DNA of 64,000 bases, taken from positions 4,154,001-4,218,000 of the forward strand of contig NZ_JARUBN010000001.1 in the NCBI RefSeq assembly GCF_029626265.1, read 5' to 3'. This stretch comes from Micromonospora sp. WMMD1102. Lineage in GTDB: Bacteria > Actinomycetota > Actinomycetes > Mycobacteriales > Micromonosporaceae. Made by a program: the position numbers and the translations under genes. This document shows positions 25,329 through 33,558 of this stretch, piece after piece; position 1 is the first letter of the stretch, and each line of letters opens with the position of its first letter. The notes below the pieces were generated by a model that had not been told where the DNA came from, ran no database searches, and saw only the letters and a list, made by a program, of their open reading frames with translations.

Positions 25329-25817
25329 ATGAGGTGGCTGATCGGCGGAGCGGTCGCGTTGGCCGGCGGAATGGTCGCCCGGCGGCTGATCGGCGGGGCT
25401 GGTCGAGACAACGACCACCGGCAAGGGGCCTCGGCACGGCGGAGCAGGCCGCGTTGGCATGTCGCGACGGTGAACCGACCGGCCGGTGACGTCGCTCCCG
25501 GCGGACATCTCCCCGAGCCGCTGGCCGGGCTCGGCGACGCCGTCGAGGTCCAGCTCCGGCCTGCCCCCGGCGACCGGGGCACCGAGATCGCCGTACGGCT
25601 GCGCGACGGTGCCCGACTTCCCGTTGCCGCCGCCGCCCGGCGGGCCGCCGGCCGCGATCCCGAACAGGCGATCCGGGCCGCGCTGCGGGAGTCGAAGCAG
25701 CTGGTCGAGACCAGTGAGGTCCTGCACCCGGACTACCCGCCCACCACCGAGCCGACCGCGTTGAACAAACCACTGCAGATCGCCACCCGACAGGGTCGGC
25801 GGGAGGGACGGCTGTGA
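25329..25817 (+). CDS. conserved membrane-anchored protein of unknown function
   Basis: 162 residues. One N-terminal membrane segment (WLIGGAVALAGGMVARRLIGG) is followed by a basic linker and a soluble domain with HVATVNRPAGDVAPGGHLPEPLAGLGDAVEVQLRPAPGDRGTEIAVRL and a C-terminal helix (DPEQAIRAALRESKQLVETSEV). I recall similar small proteins next to formaldehyde-dehydrogenase-like genes in actinobacteria but know no function. ATG 25329 has AGGGG at the right distance; its stop overlaps the next GTG (GTGA), so the two are co-translated. Confidence 0.72.
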   Translation: MRWLIGGAVALAGGMVARRLIGGAGRDNDHRQGASARRSRPRWHVATVNRPAGDVAPGGHLPEPLAGLGDAVEVQLRPAPGDRGTEIAVRLRDGARLPVAAAARRAAGRDPEQAIRAALRESKQLVETSEVLHPDYPPTTEPTALNKPLQIATRQGRREGRL

Positions 25818-26989
25818 AGGCACTGGTCTGGGAGGGAGCCAACGAACTCGCGGTACGGCAGGTTCCGGATCCGCAGATCCGCAACGAGCAGGACGCCATC
25901 GTCCGAGTCCGTCGGACCGTGACCTGCGGCTCGGACCTGCACCTGCTCGGCGGGTACATCCCGTTCATGGAGCGCGGCGACGTACTCGGGCACGAGTTCC
26001 TCGGCGAGATCGTCGAGATCGGCCCCCAGGTGCGCAACCACAAGGTGGGCGACCGGGTCGTCGTCTGCTCGTTCGTCTCCTGCGGCAAGTGCTGGTACTG
26101 CCGACAACAGCAGTTCTCGCTCTGCGACAACGGCAACACCAACCCGATGATCACCGAGAACGTCTGGGGTTCCGCGCCCGGCGGCTGCTACGGCTATTCG
26201 CACGCACTCGGGGGTTTCGCCGGCAGCCACGCCGAGTACATCCGCGTCCCCTACGCCGACCAGGGCGCCTTCGCCGTCCCGGACGCGGTGAGCGACGAGC
26301 GCGCGCTGTTCGCCTCCGACTCCGCGCCGACCGGCTGGATGGGCGCCGACCTTGCCGGGGTCAAACCCGGCGATGTCGTGGCGGTCTGGGGTGCTGGGGC
26401 GGTAGGGCAGATGGCGGCTCGGGCGTCCGTGCTCCTCGGCGCCGACCGGGTGATCGTGATCGACCGACTCGACAACCGACTCCAGATGGCCCAGACGCAT
26501 CTCGGCGTCGAGACGCTGAACTACGAGCAGCAGGACATCGGCGCCGAGTTGCTGGAGCGCAGCGGCGGTCGAGGTCCGGACGTCTGCATCGAGGCGGTGG
26601 GAATGGAGTCGCACAGCAGCGGTCCGCAATTCTGGTACGACCAGGTCAAGCAGCAGCTGCGGATCGAGTCCGACCGTCCGATCGCCGCCCGGGATGCGAT
26701 CTACAACTGCCGCAAGGGCGGCAGCGTGTTCGTCCTGGGCGTGTTCGCCGGCCTGGTGGACAAGTTCCCGCTCGGAGCGGTGATGAACAAGGGCCTGACG
26801 CTGCGCGGCGCGCAGCAGCACGGACAGCGCTACATTCCCATGCTGCTGGAACGGATGGCCCGCGGCGAGCTGGTCACGGAGCACCTCGCGACACACACCA
26901 TGCCGTTGGACGAGGCGCCGCGCGGCTACGAGATCTTCAAGAAGAAACTCGACGGATGCGTACGGGCTGTCTTTCAGCCCACCAGCTGA
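25814..26989 (+). CDS. zinc-dependent dehydrogenase, glutathione-independent formaldehyde dehydrogenase-like
   Basis: 391 residues, full length for the family. It shows CGSDLHLLGG, GHEFLGEI (catalytic zinc), the CGKCWYCRQQQFSLC lobe, AVWGAGAVGQMAARASVLLGADRVIVIDRLDNRLQMA and the family's C-terminal KKKLDGCVRAVF. It is the intact paralogue of the broken gene at 22521. GTG 25814 overlaps the upstream stop. The aldehyde or alcohol used is uncertain; detoxification of formaldehyde or a related aldehyde is the usual guess. Confidence 0.88.
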   Translation: MKALVWEGANELAVRQVPDPQIRNEQDAIVRVRRTVTCGSDLHLLGGYIPFMERGDVLGHEFLGEIVEIGPQVRNHKVGDRVVVCSFVSCGKCWYCRQQQFSLCDNGNTNPMITENVWGSAPGGCYGYSHALGGFAGSHAEYIRVPYADQGAFAVPDAVSDERALFASDSAPTGWMGADLAGVKPGDVVAVWGAGAVGQMAARASVLLGADRVIVIDRLDNRLQMAQTHLGVETLNYEQQDIGAELLERSGGRGPDVCIEAVGMESHSSGPQFWYDQVKQQLRIESDRPIAARDAIYNCRKGGSVFVLGVFAGLVDKFPLGAVMNKGLTLRGAQQHGQRYIPMLLERMARGELVTEHLATHTMPLDEAPRGYEIFKKKLDGCVRAVFQPTS

Positions 26990-27033
26990 CCGATACCGCC
27001 GACGCCGCCGTCACCTCTGCCCTCACAAAGTCC

Positions 27034-27687
27034 ATGGGCCAGGTCAAAATGCGACCACCGGACCGGATTCTCTCCGTCCGGCGCCTGTCGATCTCGCTGG
27101 CCGCCGGCGTCGTCGTCGCAGTGGCTGTCGCGGTGCTCGGGTTCCCCGAACTGTTTCCGCTGGTTGGTCGGAACGTGGCCGCCGCCGTCGTGCTGGTCTG
27201 GGTCTGGCGGATCAGTTGGCATCAGGGACCGGAGGGCACCGAGCGGCTCGCCGAGGAGGAAAGCCGTTCACGCTCTACTGACAGCGCGGTGCTGATCGCC
27301 GCAGTGGCCAGTCTCGGCGCCGTTGCCTGGGCCCTCGTCCACTCGTCGCAGAACCAGGACGCACTCGCGGTCACCCTGGCCATCGTGAGTGTGCTCACGG
27401 CGATCCTGTCCTGGGGATTGCTGAACACCGTGTTCGCATTCAAATACGCACGCATGTTCTATCTTGAGGACGGCGGGATCGACTTCAAGCAGAGCGAACC
27501 ACCGACCTACAGTGACTTCGCCTATCTGGCCTTCACCGTCGGCATGTCTTTCGCCGTGTCGGAGAGCGAGCCGGCCAGTACGCGGATCCGTAAGACCGCC
27601 CTCGGCCACGCACTGCTGTCCTACCTGTTCGGCACGGTCATCCTCGCCGTGGCCGTCAACCTGGTGACCGGCCTGGGCGGGGCCTGA
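27034..27687 (+). CDS. DUF1345-family membrane protein
   Basis: About 217 residues with five hydrophobic segments (LAAGVVVAVAVAVLGF, VAAAVVLVWVW, AVLIAAVASLGAVAWALV, VTLAIVSVLTAILSWGLLNTVFAFKYARMFY, and a C-terminal pair) and the DUF1345 block with DFAYLAFTVGMSFAVSE. The function of the family is unknown. ATG 27034 is used; ATG 27049 is possible. It follows the dehydrogenase by 44 bases on the same strand. Confidence 0.85.
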   Translation: MGQVKMRPPDRILSVRRLSISLAAGVVVAVAVAVLGFPELFPLVGRNVAAAVVLVWVWRISWHQGPEGTERLAEEESRSRSTDSAVLIAAVASLGAVAWALVHSSQNQDALAVTLAIVSVLTAILSWGLLNTVFAFKYARMFYLEDGGIDFKQSEPPTYSDFAYLAFTVGMSFAVSESEPASTRIRKTALGHALLSYLFGTVILAVAVNLVTGLGGA

Positions 27688-27753
27688 TCAAGCGGTACCA
27701 CGGGATGAGGAGCCGCGAAGGATGGGGACCAGAACCGCAGTGGACGGGACCTC

Positions 27754-28764
27754 GTGCGTCCGGCGTTGATCGTACTGACCGCGGTCGGTGCGGCCGTGCT
27801 GGTGGACCTGTTGACCGGCGTGCTGGTCCGCCGGTTCGCCCGTGGCCGCTACCAGTGGCTGCTGACCCCCCTGCGCCACGCCTGTCGCCGCCCGAGCACG
27901 GTGGTGCTGCTGCTCGCGGCGTTGTACGTCGCGCTGCCGTCGGACGGGGACGGCTGGGTCCGCGGGGTCCGGCATGTCATCCTGCTGCTGTTGATCGCCA
28001 GCGCCGGATGGCTGGTGGTCAAGGCGCTGCACGTCGCTGAAGGCGTCGCGTTCAGCCGACTGCCGGGCGAGACGGTCACCGACCGCAGAATCCGCCGCGC
28101 GCGGACCCAGATCCGCCCGGTACGCCGACTGACCTCGGCTGTCGTCGTGGTGGTGGCGATCGGCCTGATCCTGGTCACCTTCCGGCCCGTACGCACCTTC
28201 GGGATCACCTTCCTGACCTCGGCCGGCGTGATCGGGGCGCTGATCGGCCTGTCCGCCCGGACCGCGCTCGGCAACGCCTTCGCCGGCATCCAGGTCGCCT
28301 TCGCCGACAGCCTGCACGTCGACGACGTGCTGGTGATAGACGGCGAATGGGGCCGGGTCGAGGAGGTGAAGCTGACCAACGTCGTGATCCGGCTCTGGGA
28401 CGACCGGATGCTCGTCCTGCCCACCACCTACTTCACCGAACACGCCTTCCAGAACTGGACGCGGCACGAGACCCGGGTGGTCGGCGAGATCCGCATCCAC
28501 CTGGATCACACCGCCGACCTGGACGACCTCCGGCAGGAGACCAGACGGCTCGTCGAATCGTCACCGCTGTGGGATCGGCACCAGTGGGTGTTGCAGATGG
28601 TCGAGACCACCCCGCAGACCGTCGTCATCCAGGTCCACGCCTCCGCCGCAGACGGGCCCAGCGCCTGGGACCTCCGCTGCGACCTGCGCGAGGGACTCAT
28701 CCATTACGTGCGGAACACCCATCCGCAATGGCTGCCGCGCACCCGTGGCGAGTACCACCCCTGA
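27754..28764 (+). CDS. MscS-family mechanosensitive channel
   Basis: 336 residues. Four membrane segments precede the pore helix TM3-like stretch (GITFLTSAGVIGALIGLSARTALGNAFAGIQVAFADSLHVDDVLVID), the beta domain (GEWGRVEEVKLTNVVIRLWDDRMLVLPTTYFTEHAFQNW) and the alpha/beta C-terminal domain. It opens under membrane tension. GTG 27754 is used. It closes the plus-strand run of four genes from 25329. Confidence 0.92.
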   Translation: MRPALIVLTAVGAAVLVDLLTGVLVRRFARGRYQWLLTPLRHACRRPSTVVLLLAALYVALPSDGDGWVRGVRHVILLLLIASAGWLVVKALHVAEGVAFSRLPGETVTDRRIRRARTQIRPVRRLTSAVVVVVAIGLILVTFRPVRTFGITFLTSAGVIGALIGLSARTALGNAFAGIQVAFADSLHVDDVLVIDGEWGRVEEVKLTNVVIRLWDDRMLVLPTTYFTEHAFQNWTRHETRVVGEIRIHLDHTADLDDLRQETRRLVESSPLWDRHQWVLQMVETTPQTVVIQVHASAADGPSAWDLRCDLREGLIHYVRNTHPQWLPRTRGEYHP

Positions 28765-28785
28765 GACCCGTCCGGTAGCGGCCCG

Positions 28786-29232
28786 CTAGCGGTATCGACG
28801 AACGGCACCCGGACCGGCTCGCCAACGCGGCCGTCCGTGCTCCGGCAGCCGGGCCGCGGCTCGGGGCGGGTCCGGCAGGTGAAACGCGCGGGCGGCCAGC
28901 AGTTCCGGCAGGTGTTCCCGACTCCAGGCCCGCGCCGCCGCGATCAACGGCAGCAGGCTCCGGCCCAGCGAGGTCAACGCGTACTCGACGCGCGGCGGGT
29001 TCTCGTCGTAGCGGGTGCGGGTGACCAGGCCGTCGCGCCGCATCGCCCGCAACGTGTCGGCCAGCACCTTCGGTGTGACGGTGCGCAGTGGTACCCGCAG
29101 CTCGCCGAAGCGGCGCGGCCCGTGCTCCAGGCAGAGCAGCAGCATCCCGGTCCACCTGTCACCGATCCGGAACGGCAGGGTGCTCGACGGGCAGGCCGGG
29201 TCGAACAAGTCCGCGGCAAGTCGCGACGTCAT
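28786..29232 (-). CDS. HxlR-family transcriptional regulator
   Basis: 148 residues, a winged-helix regulator of the HxlR (DUF24) type: FDPACPSSTLPFRIGDRWTGMLLLCL, RFGELRVPLRTVTPKVLADTLRAMRRDGLVTRTRYDENPPRVEYALTSLGRSLLPLI. The Cys in the first helix is the redox/electrophile sensor in several relatives. It is divergent from an NAD(P)-binding protein gene, with a long palindrome between them. Confidence 0.93.
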   Translation of the reverse strand: MTSRLAADLFDPACPSSTLPFRIGDRWTGMLLLCLEHGPRRFGELRVPLRTVTPKVLADTLRAMRRDGLVTRTRYDENPPRVEYALTSLGRSLLPLIAAARAWSREHLPELLAARAFHLPDPPRAAARLPEHGRPRWRAGPGAVRRYR

Positions 29233-29240
29233 CGCCCGAA

Positions 29241-29305
29241 GTTACCAACGGTACCGGGCCCGGCGACATCATCACGGTCGTCGGGCCCGGTACCGTTGCG
29301 GTAAC
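29241..29305. promoter_or_regulatory. long intergenic palindrome, probable HxlR control site
   Basis: Arms 29241-29267 and 29277-29305 are reverse complements over about 27 bases, interrupted by a 2-base insertion and one mismatch. The core is AACGGTACCGGGCCCG. It fills the gap between the divergent HxlR and NAD(P)-binding genes and probably holds the operator for both. Confidence 0.65.
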
Positions 29306-29332
29306 CGGCACCCGCGCCGCTAGCGTCGCGCC

Positions 29333-30024
29333 ATGAGCAGCATTGCGATCTTCGGGGCCGGCGGCCGGGCGGGTCGGGCGGTGAGCGCCGAGGCGGGCCG
29401 CCGTGGTCACCTCGTCACGGCGGTGGTCCGGGACCCGGACAGGTATCCCGACCTCGCCGGCGCGGTAGCCGGTGACGTCACCGACCCGCACGCGGTCGCC
29501 TCGATCGTGTGCGGGCACGACGCCGTCGTGCACGCGGTCAGTCCGGCGTCCGGTCCGGAAGCGCTGGCCGCCCTCGACCTCGATCCGGAGTTCTTCGGCC
29601 GGGCCGCCGACGCGCTGCTGCACGGCCTCGCCCGGACCGGCGTACCCCGGCTGGTGGTGATCGGGCTGTTCGCCAACCTGACGGACGCGAACGGCGGGCT
29701 CCTGCTCGACGATCCCGCCGTACTCCCCCGCGAGTTGCGGCCCTTCGCCGTCGCGCACACGGCCGGCCTGGACCGGCTCCGGGCCGCACGGACCACTGTG
29801 GACTGGCTGGTGCTCACCCGCCCGCCGTGCTGACGGTGGACGGCCCGCGCACCGGCCGGTACCGGATCGGCGGCGACCGTGCCCCGGCCCCGGAACTATC
29901 CCAGCTGTCCTACGCCGACCTGGCCGTGGCGACGGTCGACGAGATCGAGGCGCCCCGGCACCATCGCCGCCGGGTCGCCGTCTTCGCCGCGACGAGGGCG
30001 GACGGCCGTGACGGTCACAGGTAA
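29333..30024 (+). pseudogene. NAD(P)H-binding (NmrA/epimerase-type) protein, one-base frame break
   Basis: The frame opens with MSSIAIFGAGGRAGRAVSAEAGRRGH (dinucleotide loop) and runs to TVDWLVLTRPPC at 29832. In the next frame the sequence continues naturally as VLTVDGPRTGRYRIGGDRAPAPELSQLSYADLAVATVDEIEAPRHHRRRVAVF to about 30024. One missing C in the run near 29816-29819 would restore WLVLTPPAVLTVDGPRTG. Either the last third is lost by mutation or this is a sequence error. Such proteins are typical partners of HxlR regulators. Confidence 0.8.
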
Positions 30025-30036
30025 CGGCCGTAGCGG

Positions 30037-30390
30037 TCACAGGTGGTGGTGGCCGAGGTTGACGGCCAGCGCGGCGAGCACCGTGGAGAAGAAGACAGCC
30101 CAGCCCACGAGCTGCCGGGAGCCCACCCGCAGGTGCGCGACGAGCGCGCCGAGGAAGTACAGCACGAGGCCGGCGGCGGCGAGCGTGCCCAGGACCGGTA
30201 CGGCGAATCCGGCCAGCAGCCCCAGCGAGCCGGCCGCCAGCAGCAGGCCGAGCACCGGCACCCAGGACCGTGGTATCCGCTTCATGTCCGCCTGCGCCTT
30301 CGGATACTCGTGGCCGATCAGATAGGTGACGGCGGCGATGCCGGTGAAGACCGAGGCGACGATGGTGACCGTAACGTACGCGACGAACAC
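30037..30390 (-). CDS. DoxX-like membrane protein
   Basis: 117 residues with four membrane helices (VTVTIVASVFTGIAAVTYLIG; VPVLGLLLAAGSLGLLAGF; VLGTLAAAGLVLYFLGALVAHLRVG; LVGWAVFFSTVLAALAVNL), the layout of DoxX-like proteins. GTG 30390 has GGGAGGG just upstream. It lies next to, and on the same strand as, the TetR gene at 30482. Function unknown; relatives are linked with redox stress. Confidence 0.8.
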   Translation of the reverse strand: MFVAYVTVTIVASVFTGIAAVTYLIGHEYPKAQADMKRIPRSWVPVLGLLLAAGSLGLLAGFAVPVLGTLAAAGLVLYFLGALVAHLRVGSRQLVGWAVFFSTVLAALAVNLGHHHL

Positions 30391-30481
30391 GAACCCTCCC
30401 GAGACAGTGTTTGCCTCGAGGACGGGGCGACCCGCCGTGATGTGACCGGAGGACGGCGTGCGATGCCCGGCGGGTCGCCGG

Positions 30482-31078
30482 TCAGGGCTGACGGACGCCG
30501 TACACCCGGAGGATGCTCCGGCAAAGCGCGGCCGCCGCCTCGGCCGTGGTCGCGCGCCCGGCGGCGACCTCGCCGCCAGCGGCGTGTCCGAGCGCGACGG
30601 TCGCCGAGACCAGCCAGGCCGGGCTCGTGGTGCGGTCGAACTCGCCGCTGGCTTGGCCACGCCTGACCAGCCGCGCCAGCCGCGCCACGACCGGGGCGTG
30701 CCGGCGGTCGTCCTCCGCCGGGTCGGCAACGGTCACCGCCGGGTCCAGCAGCAGCGGGTACCGGTCGAGCAGCCGCCAGGTGGCGTCCAGCCAGCGCAGC
30801 AGGGCTTCGGTGGCGGTGCCGCTGTCCACGTCGGCGGCGTCGAGCGCGGCGACGGCCTCGTCGGTGATGCGCGCGACGACCGCTCCGAGCAGCAGTGGCC
30901 GGGACGGGTAGTGGGCGTACACGGTCTGCCGGGTGACCCCGGCCGCGACCGCGACCTGTTCCACCTTCGCGCCCGGATTCCGGCCCAGCACCTCGACGGC
31001 GGCGGCGAGGACGGCGGCGGCGCTGCGGTCGGCGTCGGACCGCCGTCGGCGGGACCGGGCACCGGTCGGCTCTGACAC
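30482..31078 (-). CDS. TetR-family regulator
   Basis: About 198 residues. The HTH is at the N-terminus (SAAAVLAAAVEVLGRNPGAKVEQVAVAAGVTRQTVYAHYPSRPLLLGAVVARITDEA). GTG 31078 is preferred: a TAGGTT -10 box ends seven bases before it, as for a leaderless message. An upstream in-frame start (31123) would read through the operator. It faces an NTF2-like gene across an inverted repeat and is followed by the DoxX-like gene. Confidence 0.88.
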   Translation of the reverse strand: MSEPTGARSRRRRSDADRSAAAVLAAAVEVLGRNPGAKVEQVAVAAGVTRQTVYAHYPSRPLLLGAVVARITDEAVAALDAADVDSGTATEALLRWLDATWRLLDRYPLLLDPAVTVADPAEDDRRHAPVVARLARLVRRGQASGEFDRTTSPAWLVSATVALGHAAGGEVAAGRATTAEAAAALCRSILRVYGVRQP

Positions 31079-31118
31079 GTTGTCCAACCTATCCGGCAGC
31101 AGTAAATTGGACACAGCC
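31078..31118. promoter_or_regulatory. TetR operator (TTGTCCAA inverted repeat)
   Basis: TTGTCCAA (about 31080-31087) and TTGGACA (about 31108-31114) are inverted copies flanking the TetR promoter between the divergent TetR and NTF2-like genes. A site of this kind would let the regulator control both. Confidence 0.5.
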
Positions 31119-31148
31119 GTCAAAGATAATGCCGACCCAGGAGGTCCG

Positions 31149-31523
31149 ATGACACCCCGCGCCGATCTCGCCGGCTATCTGGTCCGCTATCCACAGGAGG
31201 CGGGGCTCGGCGACGAGGACCCGGCGGTCGTGCTGGACCGCTACCACACCCCGGACTACGAGCTGGTCAACGACGGCGTTCCGCTGGACCGGGCACGGCT
31301 GCTGGCGCACATCGCCCCGGCCCGACGACGGGCCACCGCGCTCCGGGTCGAGGTCGAGCAGGCGCTCGTGGACGGCGACCAGGTCGCCGCCCGTTACCGG
31401 CTCATCGCCGAACTGCGCAAGGGCGGCACGATCACCACCGAGATCTACATGTTCGGCGAGCTGTCCATCGACGGCCGGCTGCGCCGCGCCGTGCAGGCCA
31501 CCCGGACGATCCCGGCCAGATAG
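31149..31523 (+). CDS. NTF2-like / SnoaL-type protein
   Basis: 124 residues in a nuclear-transport-factor-2-like fold: DPAVVLDRYHTPDYELVNDGVPLDRARLLAHIAPARRR, then VEVEQALVDGDQVAARYRLIAELRKGGTITTEIYMFGEL. The ketosteroid-isomerase/SnoaL group covers small-molecule binding and isomerisation. ATG 31149 has AGGAGG four bases upstream. It is divergent from the TetR gene and probably its target. Confidence 0.8.
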   Translation: MTPRADLAGYLVRYPQEAGLGDEDPAVVLDRYHTPDYELVNDGVPLDRARLLAHIAPARRRATALRVEVEQALVDGDQVAARYRLIAELRKGGTITTEIYMFGELSIDGRLRRAVQATRTIPAR

Positions 31524-31586
31524 TTCCACGGGTACGCCGAACGCCCGGCCCGCCGTCCGGTCGGCGCACCCTGTCGGACGACCTGC

Positions 31587-31844
31587 CTAGTAGGTGAAGG
31601 TCCAGAGGAAGTAGAAGCCGGGGTTGTTGGGGTTGTACACCCGGTACTCGCAGTAGTACCAGCTCCACTGGCCGGTCTGCACACCCTCGCTGCCGTAGCT
31701 GTTGCAGAACTGGCCGTCGTAGTAGACGCCGCGCAGCGTACCGCCGACCGGGTCGGCAGCGGCCGGACCGGCGGCGGCCCCGACCAGGCCGCCCAGGGCC
31801 AGCGTCACCGCCGCCACCCGGGTCGCCCATCTGCGTCCGCGCAT
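31587..31844 (-). CDS. small secreted Tyr/Trp-rich protein
   Basis: 85 residues. Signal peptide 1-33 (MRGRRWATRVAAVTLALGG, LVGAAAGPAAA) and a mature part of about 52 residues with the motif GTLRGVYYDGQFCNSYGSEG and a tail YNPNNPGFYFLWTFTY. Two cysteines (in QFCNSYG and YYCEYRV) could form one disulfide. ATG 31844 has GGAGGAGG four bases upstream, which strongly supports the gene. Function unknown. Confidence 0.78.
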   Translation of the reverse strand: MRGRRWATRVAAVTLALGGLVGAAAGPAAADPVGGTLRGVYYDGQFCNSYGSEGVQTGQWSWYYCEYRVYNPNNPGFYFLWTFTY

Positions 31845-32108
31845 GAAGCCTCCTCCCGATAACGTCCACGGTGCACAGCGGCTCCCCGTCGAGCCGCAGC
31901 CCGGGACATCGAAGTTCGTCGGGATCAGGCTCACACGGGCGGGCCCGGCCCGGCTCACGACAACGGGCGATGCTACGACGACGATCCGTCAACACGGTCT
32001 CCGTCGAACGGGCATCCGCCCAGCCGGAACGGGACCGGCCTCGGATGGAACAGGCACTTCTGTGGCGGAGGCAGGATGCTGGAAGGGGGTACGGACGTGG
32101 AGATCGCC

Positions 32109-32561
32109 ATGAGGCTGGCCCATGCCGAGGAGGCCGGCGCGCTGAGCGAGCACGCCCTCAGGTCCAAGGCGCACTGGGGCTACGACGAACGGTTCCTCGA
32201 CGCCTGCCGGGCCGACCTGACGCTACGGCCGGAGGAGGTCGACGAACGGCGCACAGTGCTCGCCGAGGCATCCGGTCAGCTCGTCGGCTTCTACACGCTC
32301 GACGGCGTACCGCCCGAGGGCGAGCTCGGCAACCTCTGGATCGAGCCCTCCTGGCTGCATCGCGGCGTCGGCCGCAGGCTCTGGCAGCACGCCGTGCAGA
32401 CCGCCCGGGAGCACGGCTTCCGGAGCATCTCGATCGGTGCGGACCCGAACGCCGAGGGTTTTTATCTCACCATGGGTACGGTACGCGTGGGCGAGACGCC
32501 GTCCACCGCCATCCCGGGCAGGTTCCTTCCGCGGTTGCGGTTCCGGCTTTCCGCCACCTGA
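32109..32561 (+). CDS. GNAT-family N-acetyltransferase
   Basis: About 150 residues: MRLAHAEEAGALSEHALRSKAHWGYDERFLDACR at the start, then GNLWIEPSWLHRGVGRRLWQHAVQTAREHG, which is the acetyl-CoA-binding V/I-x-P-x-x-R-G-x-G block, and the C-terminal PNAEGFYLTMGTVRVGE. ATG 32109 has GGAG six bases upstream; an earlier in-frame start (32076) lacks support. The acceptor substrate is unknown. Confidence 0.85.
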   Translation: MRLAHAEEAGALSEHALRSKAHWGYDERFLDACRADLTLRPEEVDERRTVLAEASGQLVGFYTLDGVPPEGELGNLWIEPSWLHRGVGRRLWQHAVQTAREHGFRSISIGADPNAEGFYLTMGTVRVGETPSTAIPGRFLPRLRFRLSAT

Positions 32562-32574
32562 CCGGGCCAGTCGG

Positions 32575-33336
32575 TCAGTGCGGCGGGCAGACGGTGCGGA
32601 GCAGCGCGTCCAGCGGCCGTGGCAGGGCGTTCCGGGCAACCGCCTCCTCGACCAGCAACCTGGCATAGCGGGACTTGCGGCGCGAGCCGCTGCCCAGGAA
32701 CCGGCGCAGCTGCGCACCGGTCTCCCGGCCGCGCCAGGCGGGTTGACGCTGCAACGAGCGGAACGACCCGAGGTCCCCCTGCGAGTCGAAGAGCGCCTGG
32801 ACTCCTTCGACGCCCACCGCGCGGATCAACTCGTCCTCCAGGTCGTCGACGCAGACCTGGAAGCCGAGTCGCCCCAGGTCGGCCTCGGTGTCCGGCGCGC
32901 CGACCCCGGCGGTGCGCAGTCCCCGGCGGAAAATCTCCGCCTCGGCCAGGTCACAGAGACCGGCGAGCCGTACCCGCAGCGGCGGCGGACCGAGCCCGGT
33001 CAGGAAGCGGCCGATCGCGTGCGCGCCACCGATCGGCACGACCACCACCCGCTCCGCGTCGAGGTCAAGGCCACGGCAGACCGCAGCCGTCTCCACCGCG
33101 ATCTGGTCACTGATCCCCTCGACGAGCAGCAGAGCCAGGGCGCTGTCGGCCCCGACCGCCGTGCTCCCGCCATCCGCCGGGGCGCCGTCGAAGCTCGACA
33201 AAGCACTTCCGGACCTCGCCAGGGCGCTGTCGAACTTGGCGAGGGCCCGGGCCGTCGCGCGGACCGGGGCACCGTGGCCGCTCACATAACCGTCGAGTGC
33301 CCGGCGGGCAAGCTCACGGCGACGGGCGACATCCAC
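32575..33336 (-). CDS. TOPRIM-domain protein (OLD-nuclease-like)
   Basis: 253 residues. A basic N-terminal helix region precedes a TOPRIM fold: LLLVEGISDQIAVETAA (the catalytic Glu), VVVVPIGGAHAIGRFLTGL and RLAGLCDLAEAEIFRRGL (acidic pair region), followed by a helical tail ending LLRTVCPPH. It has no ATPase domain, unlike OLD nucleases. Families with a lone TOPRIM of this type are of unknown role; a nucleic-acid or nucleotidyl function is inferred. It is convergent with the upstream GNAT gene. Confidence 0.75.
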   Translation of the reverse strand: MDVARRRELARRALDGYVSGHGAPVRATARALAKFDSALARSGSALSSFDGAPADGGSTAVGADSALALLLVEGISDQIAVETAAVCRGLDLDAERVVVVPIGGAHAIGRFLTGLGPPPLRVRLAGLCDLAEAEIFRRGLRTAGVGAPDTEADLGRLGFQVCVDDLEDELIRAVGVEGVQALFDSQGDLGSFRSLQRQPAWRGRETGAQLRRFLGSGSRRKSRYARLLVEEAVARNALPRPLDALLRTVCPPH

Positions 33337-33558
33337 GACCGCTCACCGCTGCGTCGACCGTGCGGAGACGTCACGCACCGCCGGCTCGATCCCAGCCGGA
33401 CCGCCCGGACCCGCCGGACCGGCTGGAAAGGCAGGACGGTCGCCGGTGGCGTCGGGACGTGGCCATGGCCGCCATCATCGGCCGGTCCCGGACGGTCGAC
33501 AAGCGATTTACCGGAAACCTTTCGATCCGACGGAAGCCGCCCGATAGAGTCCGACGCC

